DNA of 64,000 nucleotides from Gordonia sputi NBRC 100414 (GTDB lineage Bacteria > Actinomycetota > Actinomycetes > Mycobacteriales > Mycobacteriaceae): NCBI RefSeq assembly GCF_000248055.1, contig NZ_BAFC01000045.1, positions 1-64,000 on the forward strand, written 5' to 3'. The notes beneath the pieces were generated by a model. It was not told the origin of the DNA. It saw only the letters and a program-made list of their open reading frames with translations, and searched no databases. The translations under genes were made by a program, and so were the position numbers. Position 1 is the first letter of the stretch. Each line of letters starts with the position of its first letter. Shown piece by piece: positions 54,936 through 64,000 of the stretch.

Positions 54936-56688
54936 CTGCGCGTACGTCGCTTGCCTCGATCCGCATCAGGTCGTCGGCGGATAGTGCGCTCAGATCGCCT
55001 GCGGTGAGCCGATATTCGCGCTCCTCCTCGGCGGACTCGACGATGTTCCGCACGAATCGGCCGTTGCCCGCCAGGTCGATTCCCCGCCGCAACCCCGCGC
55101 CGGCTTCGCGCACGTCCTCATACAGCGGTGCACACGCCTGCTCGATTTCGGCTGCCGCCTCGGGGGTGAGTATCGAATCACGACGCCGCGCGAGGTATTC
55201 GCCGATGCGGGCCAACTCCTGCGGCGTGTACGACTCGAAGCGGATGCGTCGGGCGAATCGTGACGCCAGGCCGTCGTTGGAGGCGAGGAATCTGTCGATC
55301 TCGGCGTCGTAGCCCGCGATGATCACCACGAGCCGGTCGCGGTTGTCCTCCATGCGCGCGAGCAGGGTGTCGACGGCCTCGCGCCCGAAGGCGTCGCCAC
55401 CGGAAAGTCCTTGCTGGACAAGGGTGTACGCCTCGTCGATGAACAAGACGCCGTCCATGGCCGAGTCGATCAGCGCCGCCGTCTTGATGGCCGTGCTGCC
55501 CAGATGTTCGCCGACCATATCGCGCCGGGTGGCCTCGACGACCTTGTCGGACTTGATGAACCCGAGGCCGCAATACATCTTCGCGATCACGCGCGCGACG
55601 GTCGTCTTGCCGGTGCCCGGCGGCCCGGTGAATGCCAGGTGCAGGCTGCGCGCCGACGTCGAGAGCCCGCGGTCGGCGCGAATTCTGGCCAGCGTCGCCG
55701 CGGACTGTAGTTTGGCGACCTGCTCCTTGACCGACGTCAGTCCGATCTGGGCGTCGAGCTCTGCCTGCGCAGCGCTCACCAGATCTTCCGCCGAGTGCGA
55801 CACCTCGTCGGAGTTACTCGACGTGAGAGTCGGTGGAGTCGTCGGGACAGACGCGGGATCCCACGGATCGGTCCGCGCAGCGATCTCGTCGGCACTGGTG
55901 ACGGTGAGTCGCGTCGCGGGCGACTGGAGAGCGTCGGCCGCCGCGGTGAGGGTGGGATCGCTGGCGAAGGCCTGCTCGAGCATCGACGTGGCCTCCGCCT
56001 GTTTGCCCTCGCCACGCAGTGTCAGCCCGTAGGTGTACATCGCACGGCTCGCACATGCGGGAATGGCGGACGACATGGCTCGTTCGAGGCGTCGAAGGGC
56101 TTCGGCGCTCATTCCGAGTTGCGCGCACGCGGTGCCCGTCAGGTAGTCGGCGACCGCGCTCATGTGCGGGTCGCGCCACTGTTCGGAGCGCGCGAGCGTC
56201 GACAACACATCCGGCCACCGCCCGGTGCGGAAGTAGAGGACGGCTTCGATGAACGTTACGATCGGTGTTCGACGCTGCGCTGCAATCGCGTCCACGACGT
56301 CACGTGCTCCGGCGAAGTCGTCGCCCGCGATCAGCGTCGCGGCGTACGCGGCCGCGGCCTCGACGGCGTCGGACAGTGGGTAGTCGAGGAACATGCCGGT
56401 GTACCAGCGCCCGACCAACGTTCGCGGCGGCAGGCCCAGCCTGCGTTGTTCCGCGCCGATGCGATCGCTGTGGCGAAAGAGCGCGAGAAGTACCTCGTTC
56501 GACGTGTCGCCGCAGGCCAGGCGGCCGAGCCAGGCGTCGGCCATGCTCGGGTCCCACTCGCTGGCGCGCGTGAACGCCTTGGTGGCCTGCGCCCTGTTGT
56601 CGACCGGGTCGGTGCCCTCGACGGGGATCCCCAGTGAGAGCACCCCGAGCTCGAAGAGCTGCCGCGCCTTGCGGACGTCGGTCATCAT
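54895..56688 (-). CDS. eccA: EccA-like AAA+ ATPase (CbbX/CfxQ type), orphan
   Basis: The 597-residue protein has an N-terminal helical TPR-like region (about 1-270) and a C-terminal AAA+ domain. Walker A is FTGPPGTGKTTVARVIAK near 355, Walker B GVLFIDEAYTL, and sensor VVIIAGYDAEIDRF. This arrangement and size match EccA proteins of type VII (ESX) secretion. No other ESX gene is in the window, so it is an orphan. Two ATGs, 56688 and 56685, follow a GGGGGG run, and the second has better spacing. Confidence 0.85.
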   Translation of the reverse strand: MMTDVRKARQLFELGVLSLGIPVEGTDPVDNRAQATKAFTRASEWDPSMADAWLGRLACGDTSNEVLLALFRHSDRIGAEQRRLGLPPRTLVGRWYTGMFLDYPLSDAVEAAAAYAATLIAGDDFAGARDVVDAIAAQRRTPIVTFIEAVLYFRTGRWPDVLSTLARSEQWRDPHMSAVADYLTGTACAQLGMSAEALRRLERAMSSAIPACASRAMYTYGLTLRGEGKQAEATSMLEQAFASDPTLTAAADALQSPATRLTVTSADEIAARTDPWDPASVPTTPPTLTSSNSDEVSHSAEDLVSAAQAELDAQIGLTSVKEQVAKLQSAATLARIRADRGLSTSARSLHLAFTGPPGTGKTTVARVIAKMYCGLGFIKSDKVVEATRRDMVGEHLGSTAIKTAALIDSAMDGVLFIDEAYTLVQQGLSGGDAFGREAVDTLLARMEDNRDRLVVIIAGYDAEIDRFLASNDGLASRFARRIRFESYTPQELARIGEYLARRRDSILTPEAAAEIEQACAPLYEDVREAGAGLRRGIDLAGNGRFVRNIVESAEEEREYRLTAGDLSALSADDLMRIEASDVRAAIATLMSGLALNS

Positions 56689-56798
56689 CCCCCCAAAAAG
56701 TCCGATTGAACCGCTTCGCGTAGATCAATCACCGTAGCCGTTGTGCCGCGCGCCGGGGCCGTGCTCGACACAGTCCGAGGTCGTTGCGGGCCGGGCGG

Positions 56799-56804
56799 TA
56801 GAAT
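56799..56804 (+). promoter_or_regulatory. Probable -10 element of purL, leaderless start
   Basis: TAGAAT lies 7 bp before GTG 56812. A transcript starting the usual distance downstream would begin at or next to the start codon, and no ribosome site is visible. Confidence 0.5.
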
Positions 56805-56811
56805 CTGGCAG

Positions 56812-59127
56812 GTGAGCGATCCTGTGGAGACCGTGTCTGTGGATTCAACGTCTGTGGATTCAATCGAACGGGCAGTCGAGAGCCCCGATCAGCCCCAGCC
56901 CTACAAGGAGCTCGGACTCAAGGACGACGAGTACGAGCGGATCAAGCAGATCCTCGGGCGCCGACCCACTGATTCCGAACTCGCCATGTACTCGGTGATG
57001 TGGTCGGAGCACTGCAGCTACAAGTCGTCCAAGGTGCATCTGCGCTACTTCGGTGAGACCACCACGGAGGAAATGCGTTCGGGCATGCTCGCGGGCATCG
57101 GCGAGAACGCGGGCGTTGTCGACATCGGCGACGGCTGGGCCGTCACGTTCAAGGTCGAGTCGCACAACCATCCCAGCTACGTCGAGCCGTATCAGGGTGC
57201 AGCGACCGGTGTCGGCGGCATCGTCCGCGACATCATGGCCATGGGTGCCCGCCCGATCGCCGTGATGGACCAACTCCGCTTCGGCAAGGCCGACGCCCCC
57301 GATACGCGACGCGTGCTCGACGGCGTGGTCCGCGGTGTCGGCGGTTACGGCAACTCGCTCGGGCTGCCCAACATCGGCGGCGAGACGGTCTTCGACTCCA
57401 GCTATGCCGGCAACCCCCTGGTCAACGCGCTGTGCGCGGGTGCGTTGCGCACCGAGGACCTGCAACTGGCCTTCGCATCGGGCACCGGGAACAAGATCAT
57501 CCTGTTCGGTGCTCGCACCGGACTCGACGGCATTGGCGGTGTGTCGGTGCTCGCGTCGGAGACCTTCGACGACACCGGCGAGTCCGGCCCCAATCGCAAG
57601 AAGCTCCCGAGCGTTCAGGTGGGCGATCCGTTCACCGAGAAGGTGCTCATCGAGTGCTGTCTCGAGCTCTATCACGCTGGGCTGGTCGTCGGCATCCAGG
57701 ATCTCGGCGGTGCCGGACTTTCTTGTGCCACATCGGAATTGGCATCGGCCGGCGACGGCGGCATGAAGATCGAGCTCGAGAAGGTTCCGATGCGCGCGGT
57801 GGGGATGACGCCCGCAGAGGTGCTCTCCAGCGAGTCACAGGAACGCATGTGCGCGGTCGTCACCCCGGAGAATGTCGACGCCTTCCTCGCCGTGTGTCGC
57901 AAGTGGGATGTGCTCGCCACCGTGATCGGCGAGGTCACCGACGGCGACAACCTGGTGATCACGTGGAACGGTGAGACCGTCGTCGACGTCCCGCCGCGGA
58001 CCGTCGCGCACGAGGGTCCGGTCTACGAGCGTCCGGTCGCCCGCCCCGACTGGCAGGACGGTGTGGTCGAGTCGACCACGGAGGCCCTGCAGCGTCCGTC
58101 GACTCCCGACGAACTGCGTCAGACGCTGCTCGACATGCTCGAGTCGCCCGCGCTCTGCAGCCGCAAGTTCATCACCGATCAGTACGACCGGTACGTGCGC
58201 GGCAACACCGTGCTCGCCGAGCATGCCGACTCCGGGGTGATTCGGATCGACGAAAAGACCGGTCGCGGAATCGCTTTGGCCACCGACGCGTCGGGGCGCT
58301 ACACGTTCCTCGATCCGTACCGTGGTGCGCAGCTCGCGTTGGCCGAGGCGTACCGCAACGTGGCGGCGTCGGGCGCAACCCCGCGCGCGGTGACGAACTG
58401 CCTCAACTTCGGTTCGCCGGAGGATCCGGCGGTGATGTGGCAGTTCCAGCAGGCCGTGCACGGGCTGGCCGACGGGTGTCGTCAGCTCGGCATCCCGGTC
58501 ACGGGCGGCAACGTCAGCTTCTACAACCAGACGGGGTCGACGCCGATCCTGCCCACCCCGGTCGTCGGTGTGCTCGGCGTGATCGACGACGTGCATCGTC
58601 GTCTCCCCACCGATTTCGGTACCGAACCCGGCGAGACGCTGATCCTGCTCGGTGAGACGCGCGACGAGTTCGACGGCTCGATCTGGGCGGAGGTCGCCTA
58701 TGACCATCTCGGCGGTGTCCCGCCGGAGGTCGACCTCGACCACGAGAAGCTGCTGGCCGACATCCTGACCGCGGCCTCACGCGACGGCTTGGTCTCCGCC
58801 GCGCACGATCTCAGTGAGGGCGGACTGATCCAGGCTGTCGTCGAATCTGCGCTCGCAGGTGAAACCGGTTGCCGCATCCTGCTTCCCGAAGACGCTGATC
58901 CGTTTGTGTGGCTGTTCTCCGAATCGTCGGGACGTGTGCTGGTCGCCGTGCCGCGGACCGAGGAGTCGCGGTTCACCTCGATGCTCACCGCCCGACAGAT
59001 GCCGTGGACGCGCATCGGCGTCGTCGATCAGGGTTCCGACTCGGTGACCGTGCAGGACCAGTTCGAGGTGACGCTCGACGAACTGCGCGCCGTGCACGAG
59101 GGCACGCTCCCGAAGCTCTTCGGCTGA
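56812..59127 (+). CDS. purL: Phosphoribosylformylglycinamidine synthase subunit PurL
   Basis: The 771-residue protein catalyses the ATP-dependent amidation of FGAR to FGAM in purine synthesis, with PurQ and PurS elsewhere. Family segments are [71 protein letters not shown] and [14 protein letters not shown]. The first 25 residues before PYKELGL include a 15-bp tandem duplication (56835-56864) giving [13 protein letters not shown] 56812 was chosen; GTG 56824 would shorten it by four residues. Confidence 0.94.
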   Translation: MSDPVETVSVDSTSVDSIERAVESPDQPQPYKELGLKDDEYERIKQILGRRPTDSELAMYSVMWSEHCSYKSSKVHLRYFGETTTEEMRSGMLAGIGENAGVVDIGDGWAVTFKVESHNHPSYVEPYQGAATGVGGIVRDIMAMGARPIAVMDQLRFGKADAPDTRRVLDGVVRGVGGYGNSLGLPNIGGETVFDSSYAGNPLVNALCAGALRTEDLQLAFASGTGNKIILFGARTGLDGIGGVSVLASETFDDTGESGPNRKKLPSVQVGDPFTEKVLIECCLELYHAGLVVGIQDLGGAGLSCATSELASAGDGGMKIELEKVPMRAVGMTPAEVLSSESQERMCAVVTPENVDAFLAVCRKWDVLATVIGEVTDGDNLVITWNGETVVDVPPRTVAHEGPVYERPVARPDWQDGVVESTTEALQRPSTPDELRQTLLDMLESPALCSRKFITDQYDRYVRGNTVLAEHADSGVIRIDEKTGRGIALATDASGRYTFLDPYRGAQLALAEAYRNVAASGATPRAVTNCLNFGSPEDPAVMWQFQQAVHGLADGCRQLGIPVTGGNVSFYNQTGSTPILPTPVVGVLGVIDDVHRRLPTDFGTEPGETLILLGETRDEFDGSIWAEVAYDHLGGVPPEVDLDHEKLLADILTAASRDGLVSAAHDLSEGGLIQAVVESALAGETGCRILLPEDADPFVWLFSESSGRVLVAVPRTEESRFTSMLTARQMPWTRIGVVDQGSDSVTVQDQFEVTLDELRAVHEGTLPKLFG

Positions 59128-59245
59128 CGGTTCGGTTGGCATTTGTTCGGTCTGTCGGGTCTTCGAATGGATTCGACGGCCCGTATAGGGCGACTGCGGG
59201 TCTCGTCCGTTAGGCTCCACTCGACCAAACTCGAGAGGAATCCCG

Positions 59246-59719
59246 ATGACCAACCCGTATGACCCGCAGGGCGACCCGCAGAAGGACGGCGGATACGGCC
59301 AGGCGCCCTACGGTGGCCAGCAATACGGGCAGCCGCAATACGGCCAGCCCCAGTACAACCAACCCCAGTACAACCAGCCCCAGTACGGTGGCCAGCCGCC
59401 CTATGGCGGCCAGCCCTACGGGCAGCCCCAATACGGCTATGGACCCGCAGCACCGGAAAACAATCTGGTGTGGGCGATCCTGTGCACCGTGCTCTGCTGC
59501 TTGCCGCTGGGCGTCGTGTCCATCGTCAAGGCGACGTCGGTGAACGGTCTGTGGGCGGCGGGCGACTACGCGGGCGCTCAGCAAGCAGCCGATGACGCCA
59601 AGAAGTGGGCCATGTGGGGTGCCATTGCCGGCGGTGCCAGCATCGTGATCAGCATCGTCGCCTATGTCATCTTCGCCGTCGTCCTGGTCTCCAGCGTCCC
59701 GTCGACCAGCTCCTACTGA
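59246..59719 (+). CDS. CD225/dispanin-like membrane protein with Pro/Gln/Tyr-rich repeat
   Basis: The 157-residue protein begins with about 70 residues of low-complexity [10 protein letters not shown] repeats. Two membrane helices follow ([49 protein letters not shown]). The first with CCLPLG and the loop matches the CD225 domain. Such proteins are frequent in actinobacteria beside DUF2752 proteins, as here. GAGAGGAA at 59233 supports ATG 59246. Function unknown, possibly envelope-associated. Confidence 0.82.
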   Translation: MTNPYDPQGDPQKDGGYGQAPYGGQQYGQPQYGQPQYNQPQYNQPQYGGQPPYGGQPYGQPQYGYGPAAPENNLVWAILCTVLCCLPLGVVSIVKATSVNGLWAAGDYAGAQQAADDAKKWAMWGAIAGGASIVISIVAYVIFAVVLVSSVPSTSSY

Positions 59720-59742
59720 TCTCAACGGGCCGACCGACCGCG

Positions 59743-60258
59743 ATGACCGACCCCGCGATGACCGACGGTGTGATGACCGACGGTGCCGTGCCGGACACGC
59801 GTCCTGTGCATACTCGCATCGAGCATGCGGTTCTCGGGACGGTCGGCGCGGTGTCGCGGCATCGCGTTGCCGGACCGGCCGTGGTTGTCGCCGCGGCGGT
59901 TGGCTGTTGCACCGCGATCTGGTTCGCCGATCCCACGACGCCGGGCGGTCCGTTGCCGATGTGTCCGACGAAGGCGCTGCTGCACATCGACTGTCCGGGC
60001 TGTGGTTCGCTGCGCGCGATCTACTGTCTGATGCACGGCAATGTCGGAGAAGCGTTGCGGTACAACGCGGTTGGCGTCGTCGCGATCGCCTTGCTCGGCT
60101 GGGCGTTCGTCGCCTACTGCGTGGGGTTGTGGCGGGGGCGCCGGGTGCGTAGTTGGCAGCACCTGCGCTTCGCCCCGTTCGCGACGCTGGTCGTTGTCGG
60201 TGTGTGGGTGGTGATCCGCAATATCCCCGTCGCGCCGTTCGACGCGTTGCGGGTCTGA
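59743..60258 (+). CDS. DUF2752 membrane protein
   Basis: The 171-residue protein has the family motif CPGCGSLRAIYCLMHGN near residue 87 and about three membrane helices. The start is ambiguous: ATGACCGAC repeats at 59743, 59758 and 59773 as the head of three 15-bp units, giving MTDPA-MTDGV-MTDGA, and none has a clear ribosome site. It follows the CD225-like gene by 23 bp and is probably co-transcribed. Function unknown. Confidence 0.8.
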   Translation: MTDPAMTDGVMTDGAVPDTRPVHTRIEHAVLGTVGAVSRHRVAGPAVVVAAAVGCCTAIWFADPTTPGGPLPMCPTKALLHIDCPGCGSLRAIYCLMHGNVGEALRYNAVGVVAIALLGWAFVAYCVGLWRGRRVRSWQHLRFAPFATLVVVGVWVVIRNIPVAPFDALRV

Positions 60259-60270
60259 CACCGGTCGCCG

Positions 60271-61179
60271 CTAGTCCGACCGCTCGGATTCGGTTGCCTC
60301 CGCGACGATGTTCGCCGCGAAGAATCCCTCCGGATCGTCGGTGGTGATCTGGTCGGCACCACGGTCGACGAGCCGCGCGAACCTCGCCACCGATGACGTA
60401 TCGGCGCGCGCGAGGGTATAGACGTCGACCTCGCGGCGCATCGCGTGAAACGCCGCGATCAGGTCGGCGCCGCGATCGGCGGCGCGCAGCACGAGTTCCT
60501 GGTCGAGATAGATCATCTCGGCGCGCGGTGAGTCGCGGCACGCGCTGAAGACGAAGCCACGGAAATCCCCCGAGCTCAGCGTCCGGCCGACCGCACCGCG
60601 GTGGCATGGGTCGTAGCCCACGTGGATATCCGGCGCGGCGTCGCAGAGAGCCGTGACCGCGTCGGCGTCGCCGCACGAGAGGATCGCGTTGTCGGCGAAC
60701 GGTGCGACGGCCCGCGCGAAGACGGCGAGCGCCGTAGCGTCGAGGGCCGCCGCGTCCTCTTTGAAATCGAGTTGCAGTAGGGCGCCGTCGGCGATCTCGA
60801 CACCGTCGAGCCTGCTCGCGAGGTCTTCGAGGAGCACGACGCTGTCGTCGGTCTGGTTGCCGGTGTTGTCGGTCAGACTCAGTCCACGCAGGTATGCCGC
60901 GGATGCGCGCGAGACGTCTCCCTGGCCTGTCGTCGAGTGTGCGAGGTCGCGATCGTGCAGCACGGCGAACCCGCGGTCGGCATGGATGAGAAGGTCGACT
61001 TCGACGCTCGCACCGACCCGCATCGCTTCGACGATGCGCGACGCGGTGAACGGGGTGTCGGAGGGTCGCCGCCTGGCGCGGTGCCACTTCAGCCTGGTTC
61101 GACGGCCCGCGTGCGTGACCGCGATCGGAGGCGGGGTGGATGAGGTGGAGTCATCGGAGCTCGACATCGGTGCCGACAT
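60271..61179 (-). CDS. Glycerophosphodiester phosphodiesterase-like protein
   Basis: The 302-residue protein shows the GDPD core VEVDLLIHADRGFAVLHDRDL and a TIM-barrel-like pattern down to DQITTDDPEGF. The N-terminal HRG...NT motif is altered to HRARRRPSDTP, so catalytic activity is uncertain. It starts with a Ser/Thr-rich stretch; ATG 61179 or 61167. It is divergent from the next gene, whose operator lies close to its own start. Confidence 0.75.
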   Translation of the reverse strand: MSAPMSSSDDSTSSTPPPIAVTHAGRRTRLKWHRARRRPSDTPFTASRIVEAMRVGASVEVDLLIHADRGFAVLHDRDLAHSTTGQGDVSRASAAYLRGLSLTDNTGNQTDDSVVLLEDLASRLDGVEIADGALLQLDFKEDAAALDATALAVFARAVAPFADNAILSCGDADAVTALCDAAPDIHVGYDPCHRGAVGRTLSSGDFRGFVFSACRDSPRAEMIYLDQELVLRAADRGADLIAAFHAMRREVDVYTLARADTSSVARFARLVDRGADQITTDDPEGFFAANIVAEATESERSD

Positions 61180-61219
61180 TACGCCCGGTAGCGCATTGTC
61201 CGAATGCCGTCCGCAGATG

Positions 61220-61233
61220 TGGAACGTGTTCTA
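61220..61233. promoter_or_regulatory. KstR-type operator before the DapB-fold oxidoreductase
   Basis: TGGAAC-GT-GTTCTA is identical to the kstD-proximal site at 33147-33160. It ends 10 bp before ATG 61244, about 14 kb from the other sites. Confidence 0.85.
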
Positions 61234-61243
61234 GTTTGATGGC

Positions 61244-62353
61244 ATGAGTCTGCGCGTGGTCGAGTGGTCGACCGGAACTGTCGGAAAGCATGCGATCGCC
61301 GGAATCGACGCCCACCCCGATCTGGAACTGGTCGGTGTGTGGGTGTCCGATCCGGCGAAGGTCGGTCGAGATGCGGGTGAGCTGGCAGGCCTCGGCCGCG
61401 AACTAGGCGTCGTGGCGACGTCGGACGTCGACGAGTTGTTGGCCCTCGCGCCCGACTGCATTGTGCACACCGCGATGACAGACGACCGCGTCGTCGAGTC
61501 GATCAACGACCTGACGAGGTTCCTCGACGCGGGGATCAACGTGGTGTCGAGCGGGCCGGTCGTGCTGCAGTTCCCGCACGGGGTCCTGCCGGCGTCGATG
61601 ATCGACCAGGTTGAGGCCGCGGCAGCCCGGACAGGCGCGACGTTGCACGTCAACGGTATCGATCCGGGATTCGCCAACGATGTGCTCCCACTGTCGATGA
61701 CGAGCCTCGCGCAGCGCATCGACGAGCTCCGGTGCATGGAGATCGCCGACTACTCCACCTACTACCAACCCGTCGTGATGCGCGACCTGTTCGGCTTCGG
61801 CCAGCCGATGGACAGCACGCCGATGCTGTTGACGCCGGGTGTGCTGTCGATGGCGTGGGGGAGCGTCGTGCGACAGCTCGCGGCGGGCCTGGGCATCACG
61901 CTCGACGAACCGCTTGTCGAACGCGTCGAGAGGGTGGCTGCTGATCGTGACTACTCGACCGTATCGGTCGAGATTCCGCAGGGCACGATGGCAGCACTGC
62001 GGTTCGAGGTCGCTGGACAGGTCGACGGCACCGACCGGATCGTGCTCGAGCACGTCACCCGCACACATCCCGATCAGTGCCCGGAGTGGCCGAAACCCGT
62101 GGAGGGTGACGGCTCGTACCGCATCGTCGTGTCCGGCGAACCTCAGATGCAGGTGGAGTTCACCCACCACGGCGAGAACGGCGATCACAACGTCTCGGGC
62201 ATGATCGTGACGGCGATGCGCCTGGTAAATGCGGTGCCCGCCGTGGTCGCGGCGCCCGCAGGGCTTGCCACCGCGCTCGATCTCCCGCTCGTCACCGGGC
62301 GTGGCCTCGTGGCGGGCGGCACCTATGCCGTCGCCGGCGAAGCGCGCCGGTAG
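61244..62353 (+). CDS. DapB-N-like NAD(P)-dependent oxidoreductase, KstR target
   Basis: The 369-residue protein has an N-terminal Rossmann domain of the dihydrodipicolinate-reductase type (VVEWSTGTVGKHAIAGI; VSDPAKVGRDAGELAG; SSGPVVLQFP) and a C-terminal alpha/beta part (YYQPVVMRDLFGFGQPMDSTPM). Members are common in sterol- and lipid-degrading actinobacteria but few are characterised. The KstR-type site right before its start argues for a steroid-related role. It is a single-gene unit. The substrate is not known. Confidence 0.8.
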   Translation: MSLRVVEWSTGTVGKHAIAGIDAHPDLELVGVWVSDPAKVGRDAGELAGLGRELGVVATSDVDELLALAPDCIVHTAMTDDRVVESINDLTRFLDAGINVVSSGPVVLQFPHGVLPASMIDQVEAAAARTGATLHVNGIDPGFANDVLPLSMTSLAQRIDELRCMEIADYSTYYQPVVMRDLFGFGQPMDSTPMLLTPGVLSMAWGSVVRQLAAGLGITLDEPLVERVERVAADRDYSTVSVEIPQGTMAALRFEVAGQVDGTDRIVLEHVTRTHPDQCPEWPKPVEGDGSYRIVVSGEPQMQVEFTHHGENGDHNVSGMIVTAMRLVNAVPAVVAAPAGLATALDLPLVTGRGLVAGGTYAVAGEARR

Positions 62354-62357
62354 TTAG

Positions 62358-63869
62358 TCAGGAAAGCGGCCACGCGTGCACGGGTTCGCCCTCGTGCATC
62401 AACGTGACGTAGTCGGCGAGCATGCCGTGCAGCGCCGCGTCGCGACTCTCGCCCGCGGCCTCGCGTGCGGCCACCGCGCGACGTTGCCACACGGCACCCG
62501 ACTGTCGGGTGATGCAGCGCCCCTCGATCACGGACAGGTAGCGCGAGCGCGCCTTGTCCGACACCCCGAACGAGCGAAGACCCGACTCGGCCAACGGAAG
62601 TAGGCGCCGAAGCGTGAGTTCGTCCGGGCGTATCCACCCGACGCTCGGCCAGTACAGCTGACTGTCGAAGCCCGACCGCGCGCCCGCGTGGAGGTTCTCC
62701 GCGGCGGCGTCGAACGACATCTGTGACCACAGGGGCAGATCCTGTTCGACGAGTCCACGTACGACGCCGTAGTAGAACGCCGCGTTGGCCATGGTGTCGA
62801 CGACGGTCGGTCCCGCTGGCAACACCCTGTTCTCGACGCGCAGGTGTGCCTGGCCGTCGACGACGTCGTAGACGGGACGATTCCAGCGGTAGACGGTCCC
62901 GTTGTGGAGTCGCAGTTCGTCGAGCGCGGGGATTCCGCCTGCGTCGAGCGTTGCGAGCGGATCCTCGTCGGACGACACGGGTAGCAGCGCCGGGAAGTAT
63001 CGGGTGTTTTCGTCGAAGAGATCGAAGATGGTGTTGATCCAGCGCTCGCCGAACCACACCCGGGGCCGTACGCCCTGGTTCTTCAACTCGAGCGGGCGGG
63101 TGTCGGTTGCCTGCTCGAACACGGGGATGCGGCTCTCGTGCCACAGCGCAGTGTCGGCGAGGAACGGTGCGTTTCCCGCCAAGGCGACCTGCACACCTGA
63201 AATCGCCTGTGCGGCATTCCAATGCGAAGCGAAGTCTTCAGGTGCGACCCGCAGATGCAGTTGCAGGGAGGTGCAGGCGGCCTCGGGGAGAATTGAATCC
63301 GTTGCGGTGTGCAGACGTTCGGCGTCGTGGTGCTCGTCGAGGGGGACCCCGGTGATGTCGAGCTCGATGTCTTCACCGCGTGCGTCGAAGATCTGTCGAT
63401 TCAACAGGTCGTAGCGTGGGTTGGCCGAAATCCAGTGGTGTGCAAAGTGTTCGGCGCGCAGTGTGGGCAGCATGCCGATCATCACGAGGTGGCTGTCGGT
63501 GGCCGCTGCCCGCTTCTCGGCGCGATTGAGCGAGGTGCGCAGAGCCTGCTCGAGCGAGATGGTGTCGTCGGTGGTGAAGGGGCGGGGCGAGACGTTGATC
63601 TCGATGTTGAACTGGCCGAGTTCGGTTTGGTAGTCGGGGTCGGCGATGGCGTCGAGGACCGCGGCGTTGGCCATCGCGGGATTCATCTCGGCGTCGACGA
63701 GATTGAGCTCGACCTCCATGCCCAGCAGGGGTTCGGGGGGTGCGCCGTGATCGGTGAACACTCCCTCGGCGAGCATGCGCGCGATCGCCTCGGTGCCGCG
63801 CGAGACCTGACGTCGGAAACGGACCCTGTCGGCTCCCGTGAACTTCTGATCCGGCACGTCGGTTCCCAT
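62358..63869 (-). CDS. GCS2-family glutamate-cysteine ligase-like protein
   Basis: The 503-residue protein belongs to the carboxylate-amine ligase GCS2 superfamily. GMEVELNLVD near residue 55, QFNIEINVSPRPF and TSLQLHLRVAP are the conserved metal/ATP-binding strands, and RVENRVLPAGPTVVDTMANAAFYYG is a second signature. Mycolate actinobacteria use mycothiol rather than glutathione, so gamma-glutamylcysteine formation is possible but not assured. ATG 63869 was chosen; a longer frame begins at 63911. It converges on the previous gene with a 4-bp gap. Confidence 0.8.
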   Translation of the reverse strand: MGTDVPDQKFTGADRVRFRRQVSRGTEAIARMLAEGVFTDHGAPPEPLLGMEVELNLVDAEMNPAMANAAVLDAIADPDYQTELGQFNIEINVSPRPFTTDDTISLEQALRTSLNRAEKRAAATDSHLVMIGMLPTLRAEHFAHHWISANPRYDLLNRQIFDARGEDIELDITGVPLDEHHDAERLHTATDSILPEAACTSLQLHLRVAPEDFASHWNAAQAISGVQVALAGNAPFLADTALWHESRIPVFEQATDTRPLELKNQGVRPRVWFGERWINTIFDLFDENTRYFPALLPVSSDEDPLATLDAGGIPALDELRLHNGTVYRWNRPVYDVVDGQAHLRVENRVLPAGPTVVDTMANAAFYYGVVRGLVEQDLPLWSQMSFDAAAENLHAGARSGFDSQLYWPSVGWIRPDELTLRRLLPLAESGLRSFGVSDKARSRYLSVIEGRCITRQSGAVWQRRAVAAREAAGESRDAALHGMLADYVTLMHEGEPVHAWPLS

Positions 63870-63972
63870 GCGGTCAATGGTGCACGAACCGGGTGCTCGG
63901 GCACCGGCCATTCGGTCAACACCCTCGGAGGCGCCGGGATCGGGGTCGACGCGGCGGGTGCATCATTGCGGG

Positions 63973-64000
63973 ATGCCTGCGCGAAAACCGATCGATCCGG
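63973..64000 (+). CDS. Possible start of a gene running off the right edge
   Basis: ATG 63973 opens MPARKPID and is cut by the window edge. No clear ribosome site is seen. Too short to identify. Confidence 0.22.

Noticed and set aside
54895..56688. An ESX secretion locus
   Set aside because: Only the EccA-like ATPase is present; no EsxA/B, EccB-E or MycP genes are in the window.
59210..61087. A 625-codon reverse frame opposite the CD225, DUF2752 and GDPD-like genes
   Set aside because: Arg/Pro-rich shadow frame; the forward CD225 and DUF2752 genes and the in-register GDPD gene fit known families.

Overview
The window is high-GC actinobacterial DNA from a mycolic-acid-containing member of the Mycobacteriales, most likely Gordonia or a close relative. 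The reasons are a secreted mycolyltransferase of the antigen 85 family, an EccA-type ATPase, the KstR/KstR2 sterol regulon with mycobacterial and rhodococcal gene orders, and many GTG starts with four-base stop/start overlaps. I see no rRNA, tRNA, transposase, prophage or CRISPR array. Family and gene-order comparisons are from memory, not from searches.

Region 1 (1-1510): a repeat-bearing left edge, then the mycolyltransferase. Region 2 (1744-15349): a nine-gene, same-strand nitrate-assimilation block. It runs narK, nirB, nirD, a HemD-like/winged-helix fusion, a CbiX-like sirohydrochlorin chelatase, a nitrate reductase fused to a flavodoxin/FAD/NADPH reductase, a small unknown protein, a second nirB, and a small subunit with intact Rieske ligands. 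It provides nitrate uptake, nitrate to nitrite, nitrite to ammonium, and part of the siroheme supply.

Region 3 (15377-47425): a sterol-degradation island. It holds kstR with divergent fadE34, the side-chain operon (chsE1-chsE2-chsH2-chsH1-ltp2 plus an acyl-CoA synthetase), kstD with a ChsH3-like hydratase, hsaE-hsaG-hsaF, kshA, and hsaA-hsaC-hsaB followed by a DUF1214/SDR/sulfotransferase trio. Nine KstR-type palindromes lie in six intergenic gaps of this island or its promoters, and a tenth-gene target at 61244 carries one more site of the same kind (nine sites in total across seven gaps when that one is counted). Inserted among these genes are a secreted lipase, an ArsB-like permease, an MFS pump, a small membrane protein, an AbiEi/DUF559-like gene between two 72-bp palindromic repeats, a VOC protein and a membrane protein. 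cyp125 and hsaD, usually found inside these operons, are not in the window.

Region 4 (48067-52664): an interspersed repeat cluster, then a reverse-strand operon of one crotonase and three acyl-CoA dehydrogenases (FadE31/32/33-like) behind a KstR2-like palindrome, suggesting a role in C/D-ring catabolism. Region 5 (52737-64000): mostly housekeeping. It holds a secreted protein, cysC and cysQ, an orphan eccA, purL, CD225 and DUF2752 membrane proteins, a GDPD-like protein, a KstR-box-preceded DapB-fold oxidoreductase, and a GCS2-family ligase. Together the sterol genes would convert side chains to propionyl-CoA and androstenedione, open rings A/B (KstD, KshA, HsaA-C, with HsaD supplied elsewhere) and release pyruvate and propionyl-CoA (HsaE-F-G).
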